A stretch of DNA of 64,000 nucleotides from an uncultured Eubacteriales bacterium (GTDB taxonomy: Bacteria > Bacillota > Clostridia > Christensenellales > UBA1242). Location of the stretch: contig CAPERS010000007.1 in assembly GCA_948607205.1 (NCBI GenBank), positions 1 to 64,000 of the forward strand, in the 5' to 3' direction. This document shows positions 17,248 to 25,772 of the stretch, piece after piece. The position numbers and the translations under genes were made by a program. Positions within the stretch are counted from its first letter, which is position 1, and each line of letters starts with the position of its first letter. The notes below the pieces were generated by a model. It made no database searches and was not told where the DNA came from. It worked only from the letters and a program-made list of their open reading frames with translations.

Positions 17248-17276
17248 TTGACTATATGTTTTTTAAGAGTTATAAT
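17248..17276 (+). promoter_or_regulatory. Promoter of the GNAT gene, leaderless type
   Basis: TTGACT (17248-17253), 17-base spacer, TATAAT (17271-17276), then six bases to ATG 17283. An in-frame ATG at 17256 lies inside the promoter and is rejected as the start. Confidence 0.8.
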
Positions 17277-17282
17277 TTAAAT

Positions 17283-17783
17283 ATGAGAGTTATAATAAGA
17301 AAAGCGAAAATTGGTGATGAAGCACAAATTGTTGATATAAACATTAATGTATATGAAAGCACATACAAAAACTTTTTCGACCAATCCACTTTTGAAAAGA
17401 AACGCCTAAATCGTGACAAAAATATAGCATGGTGGAGAGAACACATTAACGAAAAAGATTGTTGCGCTTTTGTCGCAGAAGTCAACGGGAAATTGGTTGG
17501 ATATATTGACATTTTCCAAGTGTCTAGAAACGAACAATTTAAAGACTATGGCGAAGTTGGTTCTATATACATTTTAGATGAATATCACAAACAAGGCATT
17601 GGAAGAAAACTTTTTGAAAAAGCATTTGAAAATATCAAAAACAAAAGATTTATGCTCAATGTTTTAAAAGGAAACCCTGCTATAAACTTTTATGAAAAAA
17701 TGGGAGGAAAGATTATAGACGAAATAGATTTTGTGAAGAATGAAAAAGTTTTTAAGTTATATGTTGTGATATTTGAAAAATAA
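17283..17783 (+). CDS. GNAT-family N-acetyltransferase
   Basis: A 166-residue acetyltransferase. AFVAEVNGKLVGYIDIF is the central beta hairpin, GEVGSIYILDEYHKQGIGRKLFEKAF holds motif A with the acetyl-CoA pyrophosphate loop QGIGRK, and NPAINFYEKMGGK is the C-terminal motif B. The substrate is unknown. It has no ribosome binding site and a promoter six bases before the start codon, so it should be translated from a leaderless transcript. Confidence 0.88.
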   Translation: MRVIIRKAKIGDEAQIVDININVYESTYKNFFDQSTFEKKRLNRDKNIAWWREHINEKDCCAFVAEVNGKLVGYIDIFQVSRNEQFKDYGEVGSIYILDEYHKQGIGRKLFEKAFENIKNKRFMLNVLKGNPAINFYEKMGGKIIDEIDFVKNEKVFKLYVVIFEK

Positions 17784-17787
17784 CAAT

Positions 17788-17990
17788 GTGGGTTCGTTTG
17801 CTATTGCAAACATGCAAAGAGTAAACTTTGCATAAAGTCTCACTTCTTACCTTAAAAACTTAGAATTTCCGCTTCGCACGAGAGTCCGACAAAATCGTTA
17901 GATTTTCGTCTGGTCGGAAACGAAAAAAACTGGCGCTTAGGTTGCAAACTTTTGTTTACAAAAGTTGAAAACAATTAGCCAGTTTTTTTG
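17788..17990. repeat. Hairpin-rich intergenic region with bidirectional terminator
   Basis: Consecutive dyads: 17796-17811 (GTTTGC/GCAAAC), 17812-17833 (ATGCAAAG/CTTTGCAT, abutting the first), 17885-17918 (TCCGAC plus AAAATC paired with GATTTT and GTCGGA, with a bulge), and 17925-17987, where AAAAAAACTGGC pairs with GCCAGTTTTTTT around an inner AACTTTTG/CAAAAGTT hairpin. The last is a terminator for the convergent GNAT gene and tRNA. No coding sense is seen. Confidence 0.6.
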
Positions 17991-17992
17991 AG

Positions 17993-18074
17993 TGGTGCGG
18001 GCGGTGGGACTTGAACCCACACTCTTTCGAACACGCCCCTTAAACGTGCGCGTCTGCCATTCCGCCACGCCCGC
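17993..18074 (-). tRNA. tRNA-Leu, anticodon AAG
   Basis: Acceptor stem GCGGGCG/CGCCCGC with encoded ACCA end. Leu-type D arm (TGGCGGAATGGCAGACGC), anticodon stem CACGT/GCGTG with a closing U-G pair, loop TTAAGGG (anticodon AAG, G at 37), an 11-base variable arm and T stem GTGGG/CCCAC with loop TTCAAGT. It reads CUU and, if A34 is deaminated to inosine, also CUC and CUA. A34 is uncommon in bacterial tRNA-Leu. A consensus promoter lies about 85 bases upstream. Confidence 0.9.
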
Positions 18075-18157
18075 ATGTGATTTTTGTTAACCATAAAGTC
18101 AAAGCAAGGGATAAATTTTTATATCATTTTTAACATACTTTTATATGCTACTCGACT

Positions 18158-18186
18158 ATTATATTAAATCTATACATATTTGTCAA
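18158..18186 (-). promoter_or_regulatory. tRNA-Leu promoter
   Basis: Minus strand TTGACA (18186-18181), 17-base spacer, TATAAT (18163-18158): full consensus. The leader before the mature tRNA would be about 80 bases. Confidence 0.8.
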
Positions 18187-18285
18187 GCAAAATTGACAAT
18201 AAAATTGCAAAATTTTAATAATTTTCTATAAATTTTCAGACAATTAACTTTTGTTTAATTATTTTAAATAATTTTAAAATTCATA

Positions 18286-18315
18286 TTGACAAATTCCCCC
18301 CCCGATATGTATAAT
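18286..18315 (+). promoter_or_regulatory. Promoter with poly-C spacer (candidate phase-variable)
   Basis: TTGACA (18286-18291), an 18-base spacer holding eight consecutive C (18296-18303), TATAAT (18310-18315). Loss of one C would restore the optimal 17-base spacing. AAAGGAG and the ATG at 18334 follow directly. Confidence 0.75.
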
Positions 18316-18333
18316 TAACTTAAAGGAGAAAAC

Positions 18334-19410
18334 ATGCAATCAATTTTAAAAGAAAAAGAATTATTAAAAAATAAACAAGTAAAGTTGCCAAAGCAAAGTT
18401 TCTTAAGAAATATTCTTGACAACGGAACAAAAAAGCTTTTTGACCTTTATGGGAATTGGGATTCAGCTTGCTTTGATAGACCCAAAAGACACACAGTAAG
18501 TAATATGCCATGTCATCTTCGCAATAATGCATGGATGGCTCGCCTTATGCAGTTTGAACTTTTGAAGAATAAGAAATTCGTGCCATATTTGGCAGTTCTT
18601 AACTATGTTAAAAATTCAGACTATTTTGAAAAGCAACGCCATGAATATGAACTTCGAATTGTTAAAAAGCAAATTGAGTTTATGAACGAATGCAAAGACA
18701 TTTATGGAAGGGCTTTCTATTTTCCAGACAAAGATATTTTTGGCAAGAAGAAAAAAGGCATAATAACACAAAGTTGGAAAGAATGGGACACAGTAAAGGA
18801 AATTTCAGAAGAACAATGGATAAAAGAAATTAATGACCCTAAAATAAGTGATGTAGATAAATTTAATAATTATAAATGTCGTCATTTTTTCGGCATAACG
18901 TATTTTTATAAAATAACACATCACACAACCAAAAAATCAGACCCCGTTCGCAACTGGAATTGGGAAGCACAAGAATGCTATCACCTGCATGGAATTAACA
19001 TCAAAGACGCTGACCTCAACTTCAGAAATGTTGTTGTGAACATGCTCACAATGATAGGCATGGACGAAGAAGTTGTTAATGAAGGTCTTGAAAAATATTC
19101 AGACCTGTGGCGAGATAAATATATGGAAATCGCTTTTGATAAGGAAACAACTTTTAAAGTAAACGAAAATGAAGATATGATTTCTTTGGGCAAACTTCAC
19201 AAAATGTGGAAAGATGTTAGACTTTTTGAATATTATCAAAATCATAAAGAATGGGTCGACAAATATGGAAAAGTAAGCGACGAAATGGTTATGCCAAAAG
19301 AAGAATATTTAACTATGAAAAAAATAGTGAATGAGCAAGCACAGTTGCGCAAAGATAACGAAAAAATCGAGAAAAAAAGTGATTTCTTTTCAGAACTTTT
19401 AACTGACTAA
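18334..19410 (+). CDS. Unknown protein of 358 residues behind a poly-C promoter
   Basis: I do not recognise this protein. It looks soluble: no signal peptide and no membrane segment, many charged and aromatic residues, basic N-terminal part and an acidic/lysine-rich helical C-terminus (about 320-350). Aromatic- and histidine-rich stretches (HFFGITYFYKITHHTT; WNWEAQECYHLHG) stand out in the middle. AAAGGAG lies just before the ATG. It is a plus-strand singleton between a tRNA gene and clpX, a common site for acquired genes. The poly-C tract in its promoter spacer suggests on/off or graded expression, as known for surface or defence genes in other bacteria, but function is not shown. Confidence 0.75.
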   Translation: MQSILKEKELLKNKQVKLPKQSFLRNILDNGTKKLFDLYGNWDSACFDRPKRHTVSNMPCHLRNNAWMARLMQFELLKNKKFVPYLAVLNYVKNSDYFEKQRHEYELRIVKKQIEFMNECKDIYGRAFYFPDKDIFGKKKKGIITQSWKEWDTVKEISEEQWIKEINDPKISDVDKFNNYKCRHFFGITYFYKITHHTTKKSDPVRNWNWEAQECYHLHGINIKDADLNFRNVVVNMLTMIGMDEEVVNEGLEKYSDLWRDKYMEIAFDKETTFKVNENEDMISLGKLHKMWKDVRLFEYYQNHKEWVDKYGKVSDEMVMPKEEYLTMKKIVNEQAQLRKDNEKIEKKSDFFSELLTD

Positions 19411-19413
19411 AAT

Positions 19414-19447
19414 CAAAAAAAAGAGGTTAACATACCTCTTCTTTTTT
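19414..19447. terminator. Bidirectional terminator overlapping the clpX end
   Basis: AAGAGGT (19421-19427) pairs with ACCTCTT (19434-19440), with A and T runs outside. It serves the convergent unknown gene and clpX. Confidence 0.75.
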
Positions 19448-20686
19448 ATTTTGGACTATTTTTATTATTTCAGGTTCGCCATTTTCCAGTTCAATAAACT
19501 TGTCTGTGACTATGATTTTTTGAATATCTTTATTGCCCGGCATATCGAACATAAGTTTATTCATTTTGCTTTCAAGGATTGTTCGAAGTCCTCTTGCTCC
19601 AGTTTTGAGTTCCATTGATTTCTTTGCAATAGCCTTGACTGCGTCTTCAGAAAATTCAATTTCAATTCCATCCATTTTGAACATCAGTTTATATTGTTTC
19701 ACAATTGAATTTTTTGGCTCGGTCAAAATGTGAACAAGCGCTTGTTCGTCGAGGTTATCAAGCCCTACCATGACTGGAAGACGTCCGACAAACTCTGGAA
19801 TAAGACCGAATTTGATAAGGTCATCAGGCTGAATTTCTTTGAAAAATCCGCTTGTTTCCTTTTCTTCTTCACTTTTGATTTGAGCGTTAAAGCCAAGAGT
19901 TGTGTTTTCCTTTCTGCTTTCAACGATTTTATCAAGCCCAACAAATGCACCACCGCAAATGAAAAGAATGTTTGTTGTGTCAATTTGGAGCATTTCTTGA
20001 TGAGGATGTTTTCTTCCGCCTTGTGGTGGAACGGAAGCAACTGTGCTTTCAATGATTTTGAGGAGTGCTTGTTGAACACCCTCGCCAGCCACATCCCTTG
20101 TGATTGAAACATTTTGAGTTTTTTTGGCAATCTTATCGATTTCGTCGATATAGATAATTCCGCGTTGTGCTTTTGCGATGTCATAGTCAGCATTTTGGAT
20201 AAGTTTCAAAAGAATATTTTCAACGTCGTCTCCGACATAGCCAGCCTCTGTCAAAGTTGTCGCATCAGCAGTTGCGAAAGGAACTTTCAAAATTCTTGCT
20301 AGCGTTTTTGCAAGCAAAGTTTTTCCTGTTCCAGTTGGTCCAATCATGAGAATATTGCTTTTTTCAAGTTCAACATCGTCGTCATTTTTGGCAGTTCCAA
20401 AGTTATAGTTAAGACGTTTATAGTGATTATACACCGCAACGGCAAGAATTTTTTTTGCGTCATCTTGACCAATGATATATTCATCAAGTTTTGCCTTTAT
20501 CTCTTGTGGAGTTGGAAGTTCAATATTTTCAAAACTTGAACTTTTGTCAACTTCGCTCATGATATCCTTGCAGATTGCCACACATTCGTCGCAAATATAA
20601 CTATCACCGCTTGGACTGGCAATAAGTTTTTTTGCATCTTTCTGAGCCTTTCCGCAAAATGAGCATTTACATTCAATTCCGTCCAC
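19427..20686 (-). CDS. clpX: ATP-dependent Clp protease ATP-binding subunit ClpX
   Basis: A 419-residue AAA+ unfoldase that feeds substrates to ClpP. The N-terminal zinc-binding domain has CSFCGKAQKDAKK and ICDECVAICKD. Walker A is GPTGTGKT, Walker B IIYIDEIDKIAKK, and sensor 2 GARGLRT. It is the last gene of tig-clpP-clpX, the classic order. Confidence 0.98.
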   Translation of the reverse strand: MDGIECKCSFCGKAQKDAKKLIASPSGDSYICDECVAICKDIMSEVDKSSSFENIELPTPQEIKAKLDEYIIGQDDAKKILAVAVYNHYKRLNYNFGTAKNDDDVELEKSNILMIGPTGTGKTLLAKTLARILKVPFATADATTLTEAGYVGDDVENILLKLIQNADYDIAKAQRGIIYIDEIDKIAKKTQNVSITRDVAGEGVQQALLKIIESTVASVPPQGGRKHPHQEMLQIDTTNILFICGGAFVGLDKIVESRKENTTLGFNAQIKSEEEKETSGFFKEIQPDDLIKFGLIPEFVGRLPVMVGLDNLDEQALVHILTEPKNSIVKQYKLMFKMDGIEIEFSEDAVKAIAKKSMELKTGARGLRTILESKMNKLMFDMPGNKDIQKIIVTDKFIELENGEPEIIKIVQNKKEEVC

Positions 20687-20747
20687 TTAAAAAGCCTCCT
20701 TAAATATTTATACTTTTATCTCTAAGAATTTTCCTTTGTGAAATAGA

Positions 20748-21332
20748 TTATTTTTTCCTAGAAACGAATATATCGTCAATAACGCCGTATTCTTTTGCTT
20801 CTTGTGCGCTCATATAGTTGTCACGGTCAGTGTCTTTTTCGATTATTTCAATGCTTTTGCCAGTGTTTTCGCTGAGCATTCTGTTCAAATCCTTCTTGAT
20901 TTTTTGGATATGATTTGCTTGGATTGCGATATCGCTTGCCTGACCTTGCGCACCGCCTAGTGGCTGATGAATCATGATTTCACTGTTTGGAAGAGCAAAT
21001 CTTTTGCCCTTTGTTCCGCCTGCAAGAAGAAAAGCGCCCATTGACGCGGCACGACCAACGCAAATTGTTGAAACATCGCACTTGATATATTTCATTGTGT
21101 CATAAATTGCAAGGCCTGCTGAAACGCTTCCACCCGGACTATTGATATAGAGTGAAATATCCTTGCCCGGATTTTTGCCTTCAAGATAGATGAGTTGCGC
21201 AACAATAATGTTTGCACTCTCATCAGTCACCTCACCGTTCAAAAAGACGATTCTGTCTTCAAGCAGTCTTGAATAGATGTCATAAGACCTTTCAGACGCA
21301 CCGTTTTGGTCAACGACCATAGGAATTAACAT
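20748..21332 (-). CDS. clpP: ATP-dependent Clp protease proteolytic subunit ClpP
   Basis: A 194-residue serine peptidase forming the 14-mer chamber. The catalytic Ser is in GRAASMGAFLL (about 97), His in IMIHQPLGG (about 122) and Asp in DTDRDNYMSA (about 171). Length is typical. It lies 26 bases after tig and 61 bases before clpX. Confidence 0.98.
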   Translation of the reverse strand: MLIPMVVDQNGASERSYDIYSRLLEDRIVFLNGEVTDESANIIVAQLIYLEGKNPGKDISLYINSPGGSVSAGLAIYDTMKYIKCDVSTICVGRAASMGAFLLAGGTKGKRFALPNSEIMIHQPLGGAQGQASDIAIQANHIQKIKKDLNRMLSENTGKSIEIIEKDTDRDNYMSAQEAKEYGVIDDIFVSRKK

Positions 21333-21358
21333 AATTATCCTCCCTAAAATAATTCTTT

Positions 21359-22639
21359 TTATGCTTTCTTGTTTTTATCTTTTATAAATGAAACAAGTTT
21401 ATTCATAAGTGCTTGATTTTCAAAGTAGGCGATGTCATCTTGAGAAAGAGATGCTTTAATGTCATCAAGGTTAACTTTAAACTGTTGAGCATAAGCCTCG
21501 ATTTCTTTGTTAAGTTCATCTTCACTGACCTCAAGTTTGTTTTCTTCAATAATTTTTTGAAGAACAAGACGAGTTTTAACGTTCTTTTCAGCGTCAGGCA
21601 TTCTTTCAGCCTCGAACTCTTCTTCAGTCTTTCCGATATATTCGAGATAACCTTTGAGTGTCATGCCTTGGTGAGCAAGTCTATGTTCAAAGTCATGCAA
21701 GATATGGTGAACTTCGTGGTGAGTCATGCTGTGAGGAATTTCAACCTTGCTGTTTTCAACCACTTCTTCAATGAGTGCCATTTCATAATCTTTTTCTGCT
21801 TTTTCGTTTGCCCTCTTTTCAAGTGTATCCTTAACGCTTGCCTTATATTCATCAACGGTCTCAAATTCTGTTGTATCTGAGATAAATTTATCGTCAATTT
21901 TTGGCAAAATTTTTCTTTCAACTTTTTTGACAGTGATAGCAAAAACTGCTGGCTTGCCTGCAAGTTCTTCTGCTTGATAAGATGTTGGGAAAGTGACATT
22001 AATATCCTTACTTTCACCTTTTTTGAGCCCAACAATTTGCTCTTCAAAGCCTTCAATAAAAGTGTGAGAGCCAATTTCAAGGCGATAATCTTTTGCAGTG
22101 CCACCTTCAAATTTCACGCCATCAACTGAGCCTGAGAAGTCAATTGTTGCGAAGTCGCCATTTTTAACTTCCTCTTCGCTTTCTTCATAGCGAGCATGCG
22201 CTTCTTGGAATCTTTCCATTTCTGCTTTGATTGCTTTTTCGTCAACTTTTTCTGCTTTAACTTTTGCTTTAAGACCTGTCAAACTTCCAAGAGTCACTTC
22301 TGGCATAAGTGCAAAAGTGAGAGTTGCTTCAATCCCCTTATCAACTGTGAAAGAGTTCATTTCAACTCTTGGAGATTCAGCAGGCTTAACCTCAGCGTTT
22401 TCAAGCAAAAAGCGTGAATATTCGCCTGAAACAACTTCTTCAAAAGCGTCATCAAAGAAAACAGTGTCGCCATAAGTTTGTTCAATAACTCTTCTTGGCG
22501 CTTTTCCTTTGCGGAAACCTTGAACGTTATATTTGCCTTTTGTGTTTTGATAAGCACTTTCGACTGCCTTTTCCCATTCCTCTTTGGAAATAGTTACTTT
22601 AAGTTGTCCTTCATTTTGTTTCTTTTCGTATGTATACAT
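21359..22639 (-). CDS. tig: Trigger factor
   Basis: A 426-residue ribosome-bound chaperone and prolyl isomerase. The N-terminal ribosome-binding domain has the signature NVQGFRKGKAPR. An FKBP-type domain (about 150-240; VKNGDFATIDFSGSVDG, GSHTFIEGFEEQIVG) and the long helical C-terminal arms follow. It is the first gene of the tig-clpP-clpX group, with AAGGAG before the ATG and a promoter upstream. Confidence 0.97.
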   Translation of the reverse strand: MYTYEKKQNEGQLKVTISKEEWEKAVESAYQNTKGKYNVQGFRKGKAPRRVIEQTYGDTVFFDDAFEEVVSGEYSRFLLENAEVKPAESPRVEMNSFTVDKGIEATLTFALMPEVTLGSLTGLKAKVKAEKVDEKAIKAEMERFQEAHARYEESEEEVKNGDFATIDFSGSVDGVKFEGGTAKDYRLEIGSHTFIEGFEEQIVGLKKGESKDINVTFPTSYQAEELAGKPAVFAITVKKVERKILPKIDDKFISDTTEFETVDEYKASVKDTLEKRANEKAEKDYEMALIEEVVENSKVEIPHSMTHHEVHHILHDFEHRLAHQGMTLKGYLEYIGKTEEEFEAERMPDAEKNVKTRLVLQKIIEENKLEVSEDELNKEIEAYAQQFKVNLDDIKASLSQDDIAYFENQALMNKLVSFIKDKNKKA

Positions 22640-22665
22640 GTTTTTCTCCTTTTTTCGACTTTATC

Positions 22666-22694
22666 ATAATAACATATTCTGGCTTTTTATGCAA
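22666..22694 (-). promoter_or_regulatory. tig promoter
   Basis: Minus strand TTGCAT (22694-22689), 17-base spacer, TATTAT (22671-22666). No CIRCE or CtsR operator is seen near it. Confidence 0.65.
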
Positions 22695-22739
22695 GCAAAA
22701 ATAAATAATGTGCCAAATAATATTGACACATTCCCTTTC

Positions 22740-23114
22740 TTATTGTCGAATTAAAATCACTATTGTTGATATAATAATTGCAAGCGAAAATAAAATCTTT
22801 CCTATTTCAACTATTTTTTCCTTTCTTAAAGACTTTTTAAAGTTCTTTTTCAGGCTTTCCTGACCAAGTTCTGCATCTTCGCTTGTTAAATCTGAAGAGT
22901 TTATAAGAAGTATGATATGCTGTTGGTATCTGTCTTCAAATTTAATGTGATATTGAAGGACATATTCATAAATAAATTCGACTGACCAGTAAGCAGACAA
23001 ACAAATAAGAAAAGAAAGTGAAATATAAACGCTTGCACTAAAAACATCTTTAAGTAGCGCAAAAAGCACAACTGCCAACACGAGTATTGTTGAGATAATC
23101 CACTTTCTTTTCAT
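22740..23114 (-). CDS. Small membrane protein, unknown
   Basis: A 124-residue protein with two N-terminal hydrophobic helices (about 5-22 and 26-45), a charged cytoplasmic or external middle (about 55-100) and a C-terminal helix (about 103-122). No family is recognised. No clear ribosome binding site precedes the ATG. It follows another small membrane protein in the same direction. Confidence 0.55.
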   Translation of the reverse strand: MKRKWIISTILVLAVVLFALLKDVFSASVYISLSFLICLSAYWSVEFIYEYVLQYHIKFEDRYQQHIILLINSSDLTSEDAELGQESLKKNFKKSLRKEKIVEIGKILFSLAIIISTIVILIRQ

Positions 23115-23177
23115 AATTTTATTTTCTTTTGTTTTATTTTTTATATTTAAATTTTTGAATTTGATTTAAACTTACAC

Positions 23178-23504
23178 TCAAATAACAACCAAAATATAAA
23201 GCACGGCAATTGTTACAACAAAGATTATATAACAAACCAGCCAAGCGATATGTTTATGGCTTTTAACCCAATAAAAAGCAAGAATCATTGCAAGAATGTA
23301 TGCAATCACTTCACCTATTGAGCGAAAAACTTTTTCAACATTAGTGTTACCTTTAAAACAAGCAGACAAAAGCAGTGCGATAGCGATGCAAGCGATTCCC
23401 ACATATGCGCAGAAAGAAAGAATTTTGTTTGACACCAACGCTTTGCCTTTGTTTTTCGCATTTTTTGAAGAATCTTCAATCTTTTGAAGGTCTTTTTCTT
23501 CCAT
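23178..23504 (-). CDS. Small membrane protein, unknown
   Basis: A 108-residue protein with a lysine-rich, helical N-terminus (about 1-25) and three hydrophobic helices (about 28-47, 58-77, 84-106). GGGAGGG lies before the ATG and the gene starts nine bases after gap ends, so it is probably cotranscribed with gap. Function unknown. Confidence 0.6.
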   Translation of the reverse strand: MEEKDLQKIEDSSKNAKNKGKALVSNKILSFCAYVGIACIAIALLLSACFKGNTNVEKVFRSIGEVIAYILAMILAFYWVKSHKHIAWLVCYIIFVVTIAVLYILVVI

Positions 23505-23513
23505 TTTCCCTCC

Positions 23514-24515
23514 CTATTTTTGACAAATTTGCCATGCAAGATCGACAGTCTTGTTTGAGTAACCCCATTCGTTGTCATACCAAGCCACAAGTTGAACAAA
23601 AGTTGGGCTTGACATGATTCCCGCCTTGACATCAAAGATGGAAGTTCTTGGGTCGCCGATAAAATCACTTGAAACAACATCATCTTCCGTCCAGCCGAGA
23701 ATGCCATTAAGTTCCTCTTTTGACGCTTTCTTGATTGCCTTAACGATGTTTTCATAAGTGGTTGGCTTTGACAATTTGACAGTGAGGTCGACTGCTGAAA
23801 CGTTAAGTGTTGGAACACGCATACTCTTTCCTGTCAGTTTGCCTTTAAGCATTGGAAGAACTTCTCCAACTGCTTTGGCCGCCCCTGTTGAAGATGGAAT
23901 AATGTTGTATGAAGCCGCTCTTCCACCTCTCCAATCTTTTTTTGAAGGTCCATCAACAGTGAGTTGTGTGGCTGTGACCGAATGGACAGTCGTCATGATT
24001 CCTTCCTCAATTCCAAAGTTTTCATGAATGACTTTTGCAAGTGGAGCAAGGCAGTTTGTTGTGCATGAGGCATTTGAAACAACTTTTTCGCCTTTATATT
24101 CGTGGTTGTTCACACCCATAACAAACATAGGCATATTTTTGCCCGGTGCTGAAACAACAACCTTTTTTGCGCCACCATCAAGGTGCTTGACTGCATCTTC
24201 ATATTTTGTGAATTTTCCTGTCGCTTCAATCACGACATCAACATTAGCGCTTGCCCAATTGATTGATTGAGGTTCTTTTTCAGCGAAGAAAACAATCGGT
24301 TTTTTATTGACATAAAGTTTGCCGTCTTTGACAGCTGTTGTTCCTTCGAACTTGCCGTGAATGGTGTCATGAGTGAAAAGATATTGACCATATTCAAGGT
24401 CAATAAAAGGGTCATTAACAGCGACAACGACCACATCGTCACGATTTGCACAAACTCTTAAAACAAGCCTGCCAATTCTTCCAAAACCATTTATTCCAAT
24501 TTTAACTTTTTTCAT
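23514..24515 (-). CDS. gap: Glyceraldehyde-3-phosphate dehydrogenase
   Basis: A 333-residue glycolytic enzyme. The Rossmann start is IGINGFGRIGRLVLR, the catalytic cysteine is in NASCTTNCLAP (about 152), and YDNEWGYSNK ends the catalytic domain. ATG 24515 is chosen because GGAG lies eight bases upstream; the ATG at 24521 is too close to that site. The start region overlaps the end of the upstream membrane protein gene. The partners pgk and tpi are not adjacent. Confidence 0.96.
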   Translation of the reverse strand: MKKVKIGINGFGRIGRLVLRVCANRDDVVVVAVNDPFIDLEYGQYLFTHDTIHGKFEGTTAVKDGKLYVNKKPIVFFAEKEPQSINWASANVDVVIEATGKFTKYEDAVKHLDGGAKKVVVSAPGKNMPMFVMGVNNHEYKGEKVVSNASCTTNCLAPLAKVIHENFGIEEGIMTTVHSVTATQLTVDGPSKKDWRGGRAASYNIIPSSTGAAKAVGEVLPMLKGKLTGKSMRVPTLNVSAVDLTVKLSKPTTYENIVKAIKKASKEELNGILGWTEDDVVSSDFIGDPRTSIFDVKAGIMSSPTFVQLVAWYDNEWGYSNKTVDLAWQICQK

Positions 24516-25299
24516 TTTCATTCTCCTTCACAATTTCGATTGCAGTTTTATGGTTTTTCTGCCCTATCGTTAAACTGAATATTAACAACAATAAGCAAAA
24601 AAATGCAATTCCAAGACAGATAAAATCAAAACAAGCCAAAAATAATCCAGCGATTATTGAAATCTTCACAAAAAGCGCAAGGCAAGTTGTCAAAATCGCG
24701 CCAACGGCAAGCGGAAGAAAGATTGCAAGCATAAGCATGGCATTATATTTTTTATTCTGTTCAACCTTTGCTGGTGCGCCTTTGGCAGAAACTTTGTCTT
24801 GTGAGCAACCTTTCCAGCGGTCAACTCTTGTTGCAAAAGAAAAGTTTTCAGCGTTTGAGAGAACCTCTGCAATATCGTCATCAAAAGCAATCAAAGAATT
24901 GTCGCCTTGAAAAGTTTTCACTCCAAAAATAGCTTTTGTTATCAACTGCCAAAAATCTTTCAAATATTTGATAATGCGACCGCTCTTCTGATTTTCGCAA
25001 TAAGTTATTTGCGCAGAAGAATTTTTGAGGTCATTAAATTCTTCAAACGAAATTGGACGTCTGCAAATGATAACCTTTCCGCTTGGAAGCAAGGTTTTCA
25101 TGGCATTGAGAATTTCTTCTTTCTTGCTGTTTTTTTCATAAACGGTTATATCAACATTTGGGAAATTCAAGTTCAACTTTTCAGCCAAATTTTCAGTTAT
25201 TCCAATAAAAATTTTGGCGTCACTGTTGAGAGCAATTTTGTTTATGCCAGCAAGATAACCTTCAACATTTTCTGTTATTGGAATTATGAGGTTTGTCAT
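24502..25299 (-). CDS. Membrane protein with degenerate glycosyltransferase-like N-terminus
   Basis: A 265-residue protein. The first 180 residues look cytosolic, and the stretch from FQGDNSLIAFDDDIAE to FATRVDRWKG recalls glycosyltransferase-2 folds, though no full DxD/QxxRW set is convincing. Two hydrophobic helices (about 192-215 and 220-247) and a charged tail follow. The gene overlaps the start of gap by 14 bases, so the two are coupled. Function unknown. Confidence 0.5.
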   Translation of the reverse strand: MTNLIIPITENVEGYLAGINKIALNSDAKIFIGITENLAEKLNLNFPNVDITVYEKNSKKEEILNAMKTLLPSGKVIICRRPISFEEFNDLKNSSAQITYCENQKSGRIIKYLKDFWQLITKAIFGVKTFQGDNSLIAFDDDIAEVLSNAENFSFATRVDRWKGCSQDKVSAKGAPAKVEQNKKYNAMLMLAIFLPLAVGAILTTCLALFVKISIIAGLFLACFDFICLGIAFFCLLLLIFSLTIGQKNHKTAIEIVKENENEKS

Positions 25300-25349
25300 A
25301 TTCCTCTTTCCTCCTATTCTCTATTTTAAAAATTTATAAAATTCAGCAA

Positions 25350-25772
25350 TTAAAATTTTTTGATGCGTCTTGCGTGTCGTCCGCCTTCAAAGTCGGTGGT
25401 CAAGAAAGCCTTGATGATTTTGATTGCTTTGCGTGGTTTCATAAATCTGCCTGGCAAACACAGCACATTTGCATCGTTGTGCATACGTGAAAGTGTTGCA
25501 TATTTGACTGATTCACAAACGCTGGCGCGAATTTTTGGATTGCGATTGGCAGCCATGCACATTCCAATTCCTGAGCCACAAATATATATACCAACATTTC
25601 TTGGGTCTTCTGCAACCTTGGCATTTCCTGCTTTGGCAAAATCAGGATAATCATCAAGTTGTTCACGGCTGTATGACCCAACATCGATTGCGATAATGTT
25701 TTCTTTATTTAAAAATTTTTTAACTTCCTCTTTGAGAAGATATCCTGCATGGTCGCTTGCTAAAATTATCAT
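25350..25772 (-). CDS. rpiB: Ribose-5-phosphate isomerase B
   Basis: A 140-residue sugar-phosphate isomerase of the RpiB/LacAB family (pentose phosphate pathway). ASDHAGYLLKEEV is the N-terminal phosphate-binding block, and CGSGIGMCMAANR holds the catalytic cysteine (about 66). RMHNDANVLCLPGR is the conserved C-terminal part. The four-base overlap with the upstream phosphatase gene mirrors ywlE-ywlF(rpiB) of B. subtilis. Confidence 0.95.
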   Translation of the reverse strand: MIILASDHAGYLLKEEVKKFLNKENIIAIDVGSYSREQLDDYPDFAKAGNAKVAEDPRNVGIYICGSGIGMCMAANRNPKIRASVCESVKYATLSRMHNDANVLCLPGRFMKPRKAIKIIKAFLTTDFEGGRHARRIKKF

